A stretch of DNA of 6,538 nucleotides from Ruminococcus sp. (GTDB lineage Bacteria; Bacillota; Clostridia; Oscillospirales; Ruminococcaceae): contig JAILFF010000046.1 of NCBI GenBank assembly GCA_024697705.1, positions 1 through 6,538 of the forward strand. The letters are read 5' to 3'. Both the position numbers and the translations under genes were made by a program. The notes under the pieces are model-generated. The model was not told where the DNA came from. It was given only the letters and a program-made list of their open reading frames with translations, and did no database searches. This document shows, in pieces, positions 1-5,417 of the stretch. The first letter of the stretch is position 1. Each line of letters opens with the position of its first letter.

Positions 1-1
1 T

Positions 2-139
2 ATCACTTTCCGACGTTTTTTTCAATAGCAATGTTTCGTTAAATGTTTGAATAATTTCTTTTCGACGGGTTTCAAGGTCATTTTTAAATATCTCGAGCAG
101 GGGAGTGATAACAGCATTTGTTATAGACCGACAAAACAG
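2..139 (-). other. possible partial coding frame leaving the left edge
   Basis: On the minus strand, 46 codons run without a stop from just after a TGA (140-142) out of the left edge. The translation has a protein-like composition: hydrophobic residues followed by a charged stretch including EIFKNDLETRRKEI and FNETLLLKK. No ATG, GTG or TTG with a ribosome site precedes it in this frame. It could therefore be a degraded gene, a gene with an unusual start, or chance. If real, it is divergent from the asnS promoter. No family is recognised. Confidence 0.2.
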
Positions 140-178
140 TCACTTAAAATCTCATCTGATTTTATAGAAATTGTACTA

Positions 179-207
179 TTGACAATTTGCGGAAAAGGTG
201 ATATAAT
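179..207 (+). promoter_or_regulatory. consensus sigma-A type promoter of the asnS-asnA operon
   Basis: TTGACA at 179-184 and TATAAT at 202-207 are separated by 17 bases, a perfect match to the housekeeping promoter consensus. Transcription should start near 213-216, just ahead of the T-box leader. This fits a design in which initiation is constitutive and control is exerted by attenuation in the leader. Confidence 0.9.
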
Positions 208-214
208 GCAAATA

Positions 215-505
215 TCATATTAAATGCGATGACGGAGAGAAGTAACACGGAATTTCGTTTTCAGAGAGTGCGGGACGGTGAGAGCCGCATATCAGAGTCT
301 GTGCGAATAACACTCCCGAGCGGCGAACCCAAAGGCGGCAGCGGCAGGCGTAAAGCTTGGTAAAGCTCTGCGGCTTAGTAGGCAAGACGTGTTCCGCACG
401 TTACAGCGGACCAAAAGTGATCGCTTTTGCGGTAATTCAGGTGGCACCACGGGTTTTTGCAAGTATGCTCCCGTCCTGTATATGGACGGGAGCTTTTTGT
501 TTTTT
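215..505 (+). promoter_or_regulatory. T-box leader (tRNA-Asn responsive riboswitch)
   Basis: This untranslated leader senses uncharged tRNA-Asn and controls read-through into asnS-asnA. Stem I contains an apical-type GGTGAGAGCC segment (277-286). The specifier region GAATAACAC places an AAC asparagine codon at 309-311. The T-box core (434-453) has the bulge TGGC at 442-445, which can pair with a tRNA 3' end GCCA; bacterial tRNA-Asn commonly has G as discriminator base. The antiterminator is visible: CAGG (438-441) pairs with CCTG (475-478) and ACGGG (449-453) with CCCGT (470-474). These use the same bases as the left arm of the terminator, so the two folds exclude each other. The exact 5' end and the stem II/III folds were not worked out. 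Confidence 0.95.
467..505 (+). terminator. T-box regulated intrinsic terminator
   Basis: A perfect 10-bp stem (467-476 with 484-493) has a 7-base loop and is followed by a T-rich tract (494-505). Its left arm overlaps the right half of the antiterminator. Binding of uncharged tRNA to the T-box bulge should therefore block this hairpin and let transcription reach asnS. Confidence 0.95.
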
Positions 506-540
506 CGTAAGTTTTTTATTACCGAAAGGAGTTTTTCATC

Positions 541-1911
541 ATGAAGCATATTGATATTGTCGATCTTATCGGCTCGCAGGAATACGTAGAAAAGGAAGTT
601 ACCGTCTGCGGATGGGTACGCACCTCTCGTAATTCAAAAAGCGTTGCGTTTATCGAGCTGAACGACGGCACTACGCTCAAAAATGTACAGGTCGTAGTTG
701 AAAAGGGCGACGGCGATTACAAGGAGCCGAGAGTAGGTATGTCGCTCAAAGTAACGGGCAAGGCTGTTGCAGGCAGAAACAACACCATCGAGATCAACGC
801 CGTTCCCGAGAATATCACCGTTTTCGGCGACGCTCCCACCGATTATCCGCTTCAGAAGAAGGGTCACACTCTCGAATTCCTGCGCACCATTCCTCATTTA
901 AGGGGCAGAACGAACACCTTTAACGCCGTATGGCGCGTGCGTTCGGTGCTTGCCGCTGCTATCCATGAGTATTTCCAGAGCCATCATTATGTATATATAA
1001 ACACTCCGCTTATCACGGGCAGCGACTGCGAGGGCGCGGGCGAGATGTTCCAGGTAACGACCATCGGTTACAGCAGCGAATTCAAGTCCGAAGAGGATTA
1101 CTACGCCAACGATTTCTTTGGCAGAAAGGCGGGTCTTTCGGTATCGGGTCAGTTAGAGGGCGAAATGGCTGCAATGGCTATGGGCAAGATATACACCTTC
1201 GGTCCTTCATTCCGTGCCGAAAACTCCAACACGCCCAAGCACCTTGCCGAGTTCTGGCACATCGAGCCCGAGGTAGCCTTCATGGAGCTTGACGACGTTA
1301 TCGAGCTGGCAGAGGATATGCTGAAATTCGTTATCGGCAAGCTGCTCAAGACCTGCCCCGACGAGATAGCTTTCTTTGACGCGCATTTTGAAAAGGGTCT
1401 GAAAGCAAGGCTCGAAGAGCTTATTTCCCACGAATTCGGCAGAGTTACCTATACCGAAGCCATCGAGCTGCTGAAAAACTCGGGCGAGCAGTTTGTTTAT
1501 CCCGTTGAGTGGGGCTGCGACTTGCAGACAGAGCACGAGCGCTATCTCTCCGAGAAGGTGTTCAAGAAGGCTGTATTCGTTACCGATTATCCGAAGGAGA
1601 TCAAGTCCTTCTACATGAAGCAGAACCCCGACGGCAAGACCGTTGCGGCGGTCGATCTGCTTGTGCCGGGCGTAGGCGAGATCATAGGCGGCAGCGAGAG
1701 AGAGTACGATCTTGAAAAGCTGCTCGCTGCCATGAACGAAAGGAAAATGAACCTCGATCTGTACAGCGATTATCTCGATCTGCGCAAGTTCGGCAGCGTG
1801 CCTCACGGCGGCTTCGGACTCGGCTTTGAAAGACTTATCATGTACACTACGGGCATGGCAAATATCCGCGACGTGATACTCTTCCCGAGAACTGTCGGCT
1901 CTATCAGATAA
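541..1911 (+). CDS. asnS: asparaginyl-tRNA synthetase
   Basis: This enzyme charges tRNA-Asn with asparagine (ATP-dependent, class IIb synthetase, cytoplasmic). The 456-residue length is typical. An N-terminal OB-fold anticodon-binding domain (about 15-95) contains CGWVRTSRNSKSVAF. The class II catalytic core follows, with motif 2 at about 222-243: FRAENSNTPKHLAEFWH, where the A-E-N-S and H-L-A-E-F wording separates AsnRS from AspRS. Motif 3 is GGFGLGFERL (423-432), carrying the ATP-contacting arginine. A segment GSGQ/SVSGQLEGE-like (about 200-208) matches the amino acid binding region. The start is ATG 541, nine bases after AAAGGAG (525-531). It is the first gene behind the Asn T-box, and asnA follows 37 nt downstream with no terminator between, so the two are cotranscribed. 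All motifs are intact. Confidence 0.98.
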   Translation: MKHIDIVDLIGSQEYVEKEVTVCGWVRTSRNSKSVAFIELNDGTTLKNVQVVVEKGDGDYKEPRVGMSLKVTGKAVAGRNNTIEINAVPENITVFGDAPTDYPLQKKGHTLEFLRTIPHLRGRTNTFNAVWRVRSVLAAAIHEYFQSHHYVYINTPLITGSDCEGAGEMFQVTTIGYSSEFKSEEDYYANDFFGRKAGLSVSGQLEGEMAAMAMGKIYTFGPSFRAENSNTPKHLAEFWHIEPEVAFMELDDVIELAEDMLKFVIGKLLKTCPDEIAFFDAHFEKGLKARLEELISHEFGRVTYTEAIELLKNSGEQFVYPVEWGCDLQTEHERYLSEKVFKKAVFVTDYPKEIKSFYMKQNPDGKTVAAVDLLVPGVGEIIGGSEREYDLEKLLAAMNERKMNLDLYSDYLDLRKFGSVPHGGFGLGFERLIMYTTGMANIRDVILFPRTVGSIR

Positions 1912-1948
1912 AGATATAATAATATACATATTGAAAGGAATGATCTCT

Positions 1949-2959
1949 ATGTCAAGATCGCTGTATATCCCCAAAGACTACAAGTCTTCATTAACGCTCA
2001 GAGAAACTCAGCACGCCATAAAATATATCAAGGACGTATTTCAGCAGGCGCTGTCATTCTCGCTGACCCTCGACCGCGTTTCCGCGCCGCTTATCGTAAA
2101 GCAGGGCAGCGGCATCAACGACGACCTTAACGGCGTTGAAAGAAAAGTCGATTTCGACATCAAGGAGATCGACGGCAAAGCCGAGGTCGTTCAGTCGCTT
2201 GCTAAGTGGAAAAGAATGGCGCTTTACCGCTACGGCTACGGCGTTGGCGAGGGCATCTATACCGACATGAACGCGATCCGACGCGATGACGATACCGACA
2301 ACACCCACTCGATCTTCGTCGATCAGTGGGACTGGGAAAAGGTCATCTCCCGCGAGCAGCGCACAATTGATTTCCTTAAAGAAACCGTTAAGAACGTGGT
2401 CAAGGCGGTTGTCTATACCAAGAGAAAGGTAAGCCTGCGCTATCCGCAGCTCAAAGCGGCGATCTGCGACGAACCCTTCTTTATCACCACTCAGGAGCTT
2501 GAAGATATGTACCCCGACAAGACAGGTCACGAGCGCGAGCGCCTTATCACCAAGGAGCATAAAACCGTGTTCCTTATGGGAATAGGCGGCAAGCTCAAAA
2601 GCGGCAAAAAGCACGACGGCAGAGCGCCCGATTACGACGACTGGGCTCTGAACGGCGATATTCTCGTATGGGACGAGGTTCTTGACGATTCGCTTGAAAT
2701 CTCCTCTATGGGTATAAGAGTTGATGCGGATTCGCTTAAGAGCCAGCTGGCGGAATGTGGAGCGGAGGACAGAATGAAGTACAAGTATCATCAGATGATA
2801 GCCGACGGCACTCTTCCGCTTACGATCGGAGGCGGAATCGGTCAGTCGAGGCTGTGTATGCTTCTGCTCGAAAAGGCTCACATCGGCGAGGTACAGTCTT
2901 CGGTTTGGACTGACGAAATGGTAGCTAAATGCGCCGAAAACGGCATAACGCTGCTTTAA
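1949..2959 (+). CDS. asnA: aspartate-ammonia ligase (asparagine synthetase A)
   Basis: This enzyme makes asparagine from aspartate, ammonia and ATP through an aspartyl-adenylate. It is structurally related to the class II tRNA synthetase core. The 336 residues compare with about 330 in the E. coli enzyme. Family blocks are clear: SLAKWKR (83-89), EGIYTDMNAIRRDDD (101-115), VDQWDWE (124-130), GIGGKL (211-216), RAPDYDDW (225-232), LNGDILVW (234-241), SSMGIRVDAD (252-261) and IGGGIGQSRL (293-302). The reading frame is open from TTG 1931, but GAAAGGA (1933-1939) is the ribosome site and lies 9 bases before ATG 1949. ATG 1940 directly abuts that site, so 1949 is chosen. It shares the T-box controlled transcript with asnS, so low charging of tRNA-Asn should raise asparagine production. 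A 56-base hairpin follows the stop. Confidence 0.97.
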   Translation: MSRSLYIPKDYKSSLTLRETQHAIKYIKDVFQQALSFSLTLDRVSAPLIVKQGSGINDDLNGVERKVDFDIKEIDGKAEVVQSLAKWKRMALYRYGYGVGEGIYTDMNAIRRDDDTDNTHSIFVDQWDWEKVISREQRTIDFLKETVKNVVKAVVYTKRKVSLRYPQLKAAICDEPFFITTQELEDMYPDKTGHERERLITKEHKTVFLMGIGGKLKSGKKHDGRAPDYDDWALNGDILVWDEVLDDSLEISSMGIRVDADSLKSQLAECGAEDRMKYKYHQMIADGTLPLTIGGGIGQSRLCMLLLEKAHIGEVQSSVWTDEMVAKCAENGITLL

Positions 2960-2983
2960 AATGCATTATCAATTTCGTATTTA

Positions 2984-3043
2984 AGAACGGGTGTAGGGCG
3001 GCTGCACGAAGTATTTCGTGCCATTGCCCCGCCCGTTCTCTTA
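2984..3043 (+). terminator. compound hairpin downstream of asnA, probable terminator
   Basis: An outer stem AGAACGGG (2984-2991) pairs perfectly with CCCGTTCT (3032-3039). A middle stem pairs GGGC (2996-2999) with GCCC (3026-3029). An inner stem GCACGAA (3004-3010) pairs with TTCGTGC (3015-3021) around the loop GTAT. The tail CTCTTATTT is only weakly T-rich. This is most likely the end of the asnS-asnA transcript, but processing or mRNA stabilisation is also possible. Confidence 0.65.
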
Positions 3044-3088
3044 TTTACAAAAACATATAAACCAAACGTTCAAAGGAGACAATTGATT

Positions 3089-4417
3089 ATGAGTTTATTA
3101 AGCGAGATGATAAAAACCTATCGCGGAGGCGGTCTTTCCTCTGAGGAGATAAAAGAATTGCAGCGTAAAAGGCTTGTTAAGCTTGCGAGCTTCGCAAGGG
3201 TGAACAGTCCGTATTACAGGGAACTGTACAAAAATATTCCCGAAAACTTTTCGCTCGGCGATCTGCCGCCTACAAGCAAGCCGGAAATGATGGCGAACTT
3301 CGATAATTTTGTTACCGACAGCCGCATCACTATGAAGCGGATAGAAGAATTCACCGCCGATATTGACAATGTAGGCAGGATGATCGACGGCAAATATCTT
3401 ATTTTCAAGACATCCGGCTCGACGGGAAATCCCGCCGTCGTACTTTACGACAAGAGCGCGATTGACGTTTCTTCGGCTGTAGCTGCCTTCCGCACATTCG
3501 CACGGCAGGAGGATCTCAAGGCATTTATGAAAAACGGCAAAAAGACCGCAGGAGTGTTTGCCAATTACGGCTTTTACCTCGCCTGCGGAATGTCGCGGTA
3601 TCTTTCGCTTAAAATGCCGCGCCGCAAAACGAAGATCACGGTCGATGTCAACGCGCCCGAAGAACAGATCGTAAAAGAGCTTAACGACTTTGCGCCCGCG
3701 ATGCTTAGCGGCTATCCGTCTAATCTCGCGCTTCTTGCGGATATTGACGAGCTTAAGATCAAACCCAATGTGGTGATAACGGGCGGCGAGCTTCTTACTG
3801 ATGATATCCGCGCCAAGCTTACAAGGAAATTCGGATGCTATGTACAGACGCATTACTCCTGCACCGAGGGAGGGGAAATCGCCTGCGAATGTTGTGAGAA
3901 ACATCTGCATATCAATGAGGACTGGGTGATCGTCGAGCCTGTAGACAGCAAAAACAATCCGGTTGGCTGCGGCGTGCAGTCCGACAAGGTGCTTATCACA
4001 AACCTTTCCAATTATATACAGCCGTTTATCCGATATGAACTCACCGACCGCGTTATCGTTCACGACGAGCCGTGCGCCTGCGGCAGAAAGTCCCGCTGGT
4101 TGGAGATAGAGGGCAGAACGGACGATATTATAACCTTTGAGAACGGCGTTAAGGTCGCTCCGATGTCGCTGTACAAGATACTTGAGGAAATTCCCGGCGT
4201 GCGGCGTTTTCAGCTTGTTCAGAAGTCCACGAAAAGATTTGAGCTTCGTTTGACGGGAGAAAAAATTTCCACCGCATTTGAGCAGGCAAATCGCGAACTG
4301 ACAGAGTTTTTCGCCGAAAAAGGCGTGATCGGTATTGAGATAGTTCTTTCAGAAATTCCTCCGCAGGCTAACAAAGTCAGTGGAAAATTCAAGCATATTT
4401 GCTGTGAGAATAAATAA
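3089..4417 (+). CDS. PaaK/CapK-family adenylate-forming enzyme (phenylacetate-CoA ligase-like)
   Basis: This 442-residue protein is in the ANL superfamily range for the short PaaK/CapK branch. Such enzymes activate a carboxylate with ATP and usually pass it to CoA or another thiol; the substrate here is unknown. What is visible: YRELY near the N-terminus (about 45), the ATP/phosphate loop TSGSTGNP (108-115), the core motif YSCTEGGE (256-263), FIRYELTDRV (about 310-320) and the hinge/C-terminal lead EGRTDDII (341-348), then a small C-terminal domain. A Cys/His cluster (C266, C268, C269, H272, H274, then C329, C331 in CACGR) resembles the metal-binding-like cysteines of some members. The start is ATG 3089, 10 bases after AAAGGAG (3072-3078); the in-frame TTG at 3083 is too close to that site. 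It is preceded by a terminator-like hairpin and followed by a long gap, so it appears monocistronic. Confidence 0.9.
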   Translation: MSLLSEMIKTYRGGGLSSEEIKELQRKRLVKLASFARVNSPYYRELYKNIPENFSLGDLPPTSKPEMMANFDNFVTDSRITMKRIEEFTADIDNVGRMIDGKYLIFKTSGSTGNPAVVLYDKSAIDVSSAVAAFRTFARQEDLKAFMKNGKKTAGVFANYGFYLACGMSRYLSLKMPRRKTKITVDVNAPEEQIVKELNDFAPAMLSGYPSNLALLADIDELKIKPNVVITGGELLTDDIRAKLTRKFGCYVQTHYSCTEGGEIACECCEKHLHINEDWVIVEPVDSKNNPVGCGVQSDKVLITNLSNYIQPFIRYELTDRVIVHDEPCACGRKSRWLEIEGRTDDIITFENGVKVAPMSLYKILEEIPGVRRFQLVQKSTKRFELRLTGEKISTAFEQANRELTEFFAEKGVIGIEIVLSEIPPQANKVSGKFKHICCENK

Positions 4418-4429
4418 GTCAACTTAATA

Positions 4430-4456
4430 TTCACAAATGAATTCGTAAACTATAAT
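4430..4456 (+). promoter_or_regulatory. possible promoter of the candidate structured RNA
   Basis: TATAAT at 4451-4456 is a perfect -10 box. The best -35 is TTCACA at 4430-4435 with a short 15-base spacer, so strength is uncertain. Transcription would begin near 4463. A small inverted repeat (TGTGA 4459-4463, TCACA 4471-4475) overlaps the start and could be an operator or chance. Confidence 0.4.
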
Positions 4457-4462
4457 GTTGTG

Positions 4463-4735
4463 AAAAGTAATCACAGTCGAACTATTTATGGGTAAATGCT
4501 TTTACGGCAATCAGTACGTGCTTGCACGTGTTAACGCTCTCCCTATTTGTCCTTCAGAAGTGACTGTATCTTGTCACACAGGCACTTGTTCTGTCAAGGT
4601 GCAGGTACTCTAATTTGTCAAATTGACCACCTGATTTATCAGGGCAGCAATGCTCCTGGGAAAACAAAAGCGATAAACCTAAAAGAAACGGTATCTTCCC
4701 GACTTTGTGTTCGGGAGGATACCGTCTTTGACTTT
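4463..4735 (+). ncRNA. candidate structured non-coding RNA, unknown class
   Basis: About 270 bases between a possible promoter and a strong terminator contain no credible reading frame but many short hairpins in series. They are GTAAA 4492-4496 with TTTAC 4501-4505; ACGTG 4516-4520 with CACGT 4525-4529; GTGAC 4560-4564 with GTCAC 4573-4577; 4582-4588 with 4595-4602 (seven pairs, one bulge); AGGT 4603-4606 with ACCT 4629-4632 enclosing AATTT/AAATT; and CAGGGCA 4640-4646 with TGC(T)CCTG 4651-4658 closed by a GCAA tetraloop. The series ends in the terminator at 4688-4725. It does not match my recollection of tmRNA, RNase P, 6S or SRP RNA. It could also be the leader of a lost gene, an element end, or chance pairing. 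Strand is inferred from the promoter and tail. Confidence 0.4.
4688..4735 (+). terminator. strong, potentially bidirectional intrinsic terminator
   Basis: A 15-bp uninterrupted stem (4688-4702 with 4711-4725, one G-T pair) has an 8-base loop. It is followed on the plus strand by CTTTGACTTTATT. The left flank is A-rich (AAACCTAAAAGAA), giving a T-rich tail on the minus strand, so it could stop transcription both ways. It lies 270 bases after the stop of the PaaK-like gene, which suggests a separate short transcript before it. Confidence 0.85.
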
Positions 4736-4755
4736 ATTCGGAAATGTGATAAAAT
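4728..4755 (+). promoter_or_regulatory. probable promoter toward the repeat region and replication-like genes
   Basis: TTGACT at 4728-4733 and TAAAAT at 4750-4755 are separated by 16 bases, close to the housekeeping consensus. It lies directly on the tail of the terminator and points right. A transcript from about 4762 would have a leader of nearly 380 nt, containing all six iteron-like repeats and two hairpins, before the gene at 5140. Confidence 0.55.
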
Positions 4756-4774
4756 GAAGCCTATTTGTAATTAC

Positions 4775-4794
4775 TGTTCATTAGTGTTCATTAA
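4775..4794 (+). repeat. 10-bp tandem repeat, two copies
   Basis: TGTTCATTAG is followed immediately by TGTTCATTAA (one mismatch). It sits about 13 bases past the expected start of the 4728-4755 promoter, where a repressor or accessory protein could bind one face of the helix. It is short enough to be chance. Confidence 0.45.
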
Positions 4795-4830
4795 GGATAG
4801 TTTAGAACCCGATTTTACGGCACTTTTGGC

Positions 4831-4983
4831 GGTAGAAAGCATCAAAACTGCTCTATTTCGTTAAATTGAAAAAATCGCTGATTTGAAGATTTTTGGTAGA
4901 AACTTGGTAGACAGCCAACGGCTCAAAAGTTGGTAGAAACTTGGTAGAAAGCCAAAAAACGACCTAAAAAACGGTAGAAAGCC
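4831..4983 (+). repeat. iteron-like direct repeats, six copies of an 11-bp motif
   Basis: Copies of GGTAGAAA(G/C)(C/T)(C/T) begin at 4831, 4895, 4906 (GGTAGACAGCC), 4932, 4943 and 4973, all in the same direction. Copies 2-3 and 4-5 are head-to-tail, exactly 11 bp apart, forming two 26-base units (4893-4918 and 4930-4955) that differ at one base. Each unit begins with TTGG and ends with CCAA, and the two are 37 bp apart. Short direct repeats spaced about one helical turn upstream of a helix-turn-helix replication-type gene are the usual layout of an initiator-binding origin. An AT-rich stretch and a 7-bp inverted repeat (4870-4876 with 4888-4894) sit beside copy 2. I see no DnaA box of consensus form. 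Confidence 0.8.
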
Positions 4984-5007
4984 TGTTGACAAACTGAATA
5001 ATGGGTA

Positions 5008-5055
5008 ACAGCGGATGGTGTTTCATACAAGTGAAGCGCTGTCCGCTATTTTTGT
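5008..5055 (+). terminator. hairpin with two alternative stems and T-run
   Basis: AGCGGA (5010-5015) pairs with TCCGCT (5042-5047), followed by ATTTTTGTG, giving a terminator-like form. A competing stem pairs ACAGCG (5008-5013) with CGCTGT (5037-5042). Inside, TTCA (5022-5025) can pair with TGAA (5032-5035). The two outer stems share bases and exclude each other, which would suit a switch, but the loop is long. It could be an origin-associated structure rather than a terminator. Confidence 0.45.
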
Positions 5056-5078
5056 GTCCAAAATCGAATATCGTACTT

Positions 5079-5113
5079 ACGCTTCTCAGAGATGAGGAGC
5101 GTTTTTCTTTTTC
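5079..5113 (+). terminator. intrinsic terminator immediately upstream of the replication-like operon
   Basis: A 10-bp stem (5079-5088 with 5093-5102, one G-T pair) closed by a GAGA tetraloop is followed by GTTTTTCTTTTTC. It ends only 13 bases before the ribosome site AAGGAGG (5126-5132) of the next gene. With no convincing promoter after it, transcripts for that gene must read through, so it may act as an attenuator. Alternatively it ends an upstream transcript and a weak promoter was missed. Confidence 0.8.
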
Positions 5114-5139
5114 AGAATGAAAGTCAAGGAGGTTATTCT

Positions 5140-5400
5140 ATGCCAAATCCTATGCGGATCGTCCCGAACGATCACGGTGTCCTCACCCTGCCGGCTTATG
5201 CGATCCTCGACAATATGCTCAATGTCCCCGAAAGGGACTACCGCACGTTTGAGGAAATGTGTTGTTTCTTTCCGAAGGACACCCCTGCAACGGTGCGTGA
5301 TGCTCTTTCGGAGCTTAGAAAAGAGAAATTCGTTATTATCATTCACGGCGACACCTATGCCGTGAACAAGCTGCGTATACCGAATATGAAGCTGAGATAA
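5140..5400 (+). CDS. small winged-helix-like DNA-binding protein (hypothetical)
   Basis: This is an 86-residue soluble protein with no signal peptide or membrane segment. The pattern YRTFEEMCCFFPKDTP (34-49), then TVRDALSELRKEKFV (51-65), then IIIHGDTYAVNKLRI (66-80) reads as helix, recognition-type helix and beta wing. It resembles the single winged-helix unit of small regulators and replication accessory proteins. The start is ATG 5140, seven bases after a near-perfect AAGGAGG (5126-5132); the frame is open further upstream, but only into the terminator. It ends 17 bases before the start of the helix-turn-helix gene, so the two are almost certainly cotranscribed. The role is inferred from context: a copy-number or initiation partner, or a regulator, of the downstream protein. 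I recognise no named family. Confidence 0.8.
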   Translation: MPNPMRIVPNDHGVLTLPAYAILDNMLNVPERDYRTFEEMCCFFPKDTPATVRDALSELRKEKFVIIIHGDTYAVNKLRIPNMKLR

Positions 5401-5417
5401 CTGACAGGGTGATAAAA

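Noticed and set aside
292..554. Short open frames on both strands within the asnS leader
   Set aside because: They lie wholly inside the T-box and its terminator, have no ribosome sites, and their codons are explained by RNA structure.
1915..1920. TATAAT between asnS and asnA as an internal promoter
   Set aside because: No -35 hexamer lies at 16-18 bases upstream; the spacer is simply AT-rich.
1207..1974. 255-codon open frame on the minus strand
   Set aside because: It is antisense to asnS, whose motifs are complete; its sequence is a codon-bias shadow with no recognisable family or ribosome site.
2054..2881. 275-codon open frame on the minus strand
   Set aside because: It is antisense to the fully conserved asnA and has no independent evidence.
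3098..4063. 321-codon open frame on the minus strand
   Set aside because: It is long but antisense to the adenylate-forming enzyme gene, which carries the ATP-binding motifs and a good ribosome site; it is a shadow of codon bias.
4547..4864. 105-codon open frame on the plus strand
   Set aside because: It has a TTG start without a ribosome site, passes straight through the 15-bp terminator and promoter, and encodes nothing recognisable.
4831..4983. CRISPR array
   Set aside because: The repeats are only 11 bp with irregular spacing (11, 26, 30, 37 and 64 bases), partly head-to-tail, with no uniform spacers and no cas genes.
4986..4991. TTGACA as the -35 of a promoter before the 5140 gene
   Set aside because: No -10 hexamer occurs 15-19 bases downstream; that interval is GC-rich hairpin sequence.
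5117..5365. Alternative 82-codon plus-strand frame overlapping the winged-helix-like gene
   Set aside because: Its ATG lies upstream of AAGGAGG rather than after it, and its residues are Arg/Ser-rich out-of-frame sequence; the 5140 frame is far better supported.
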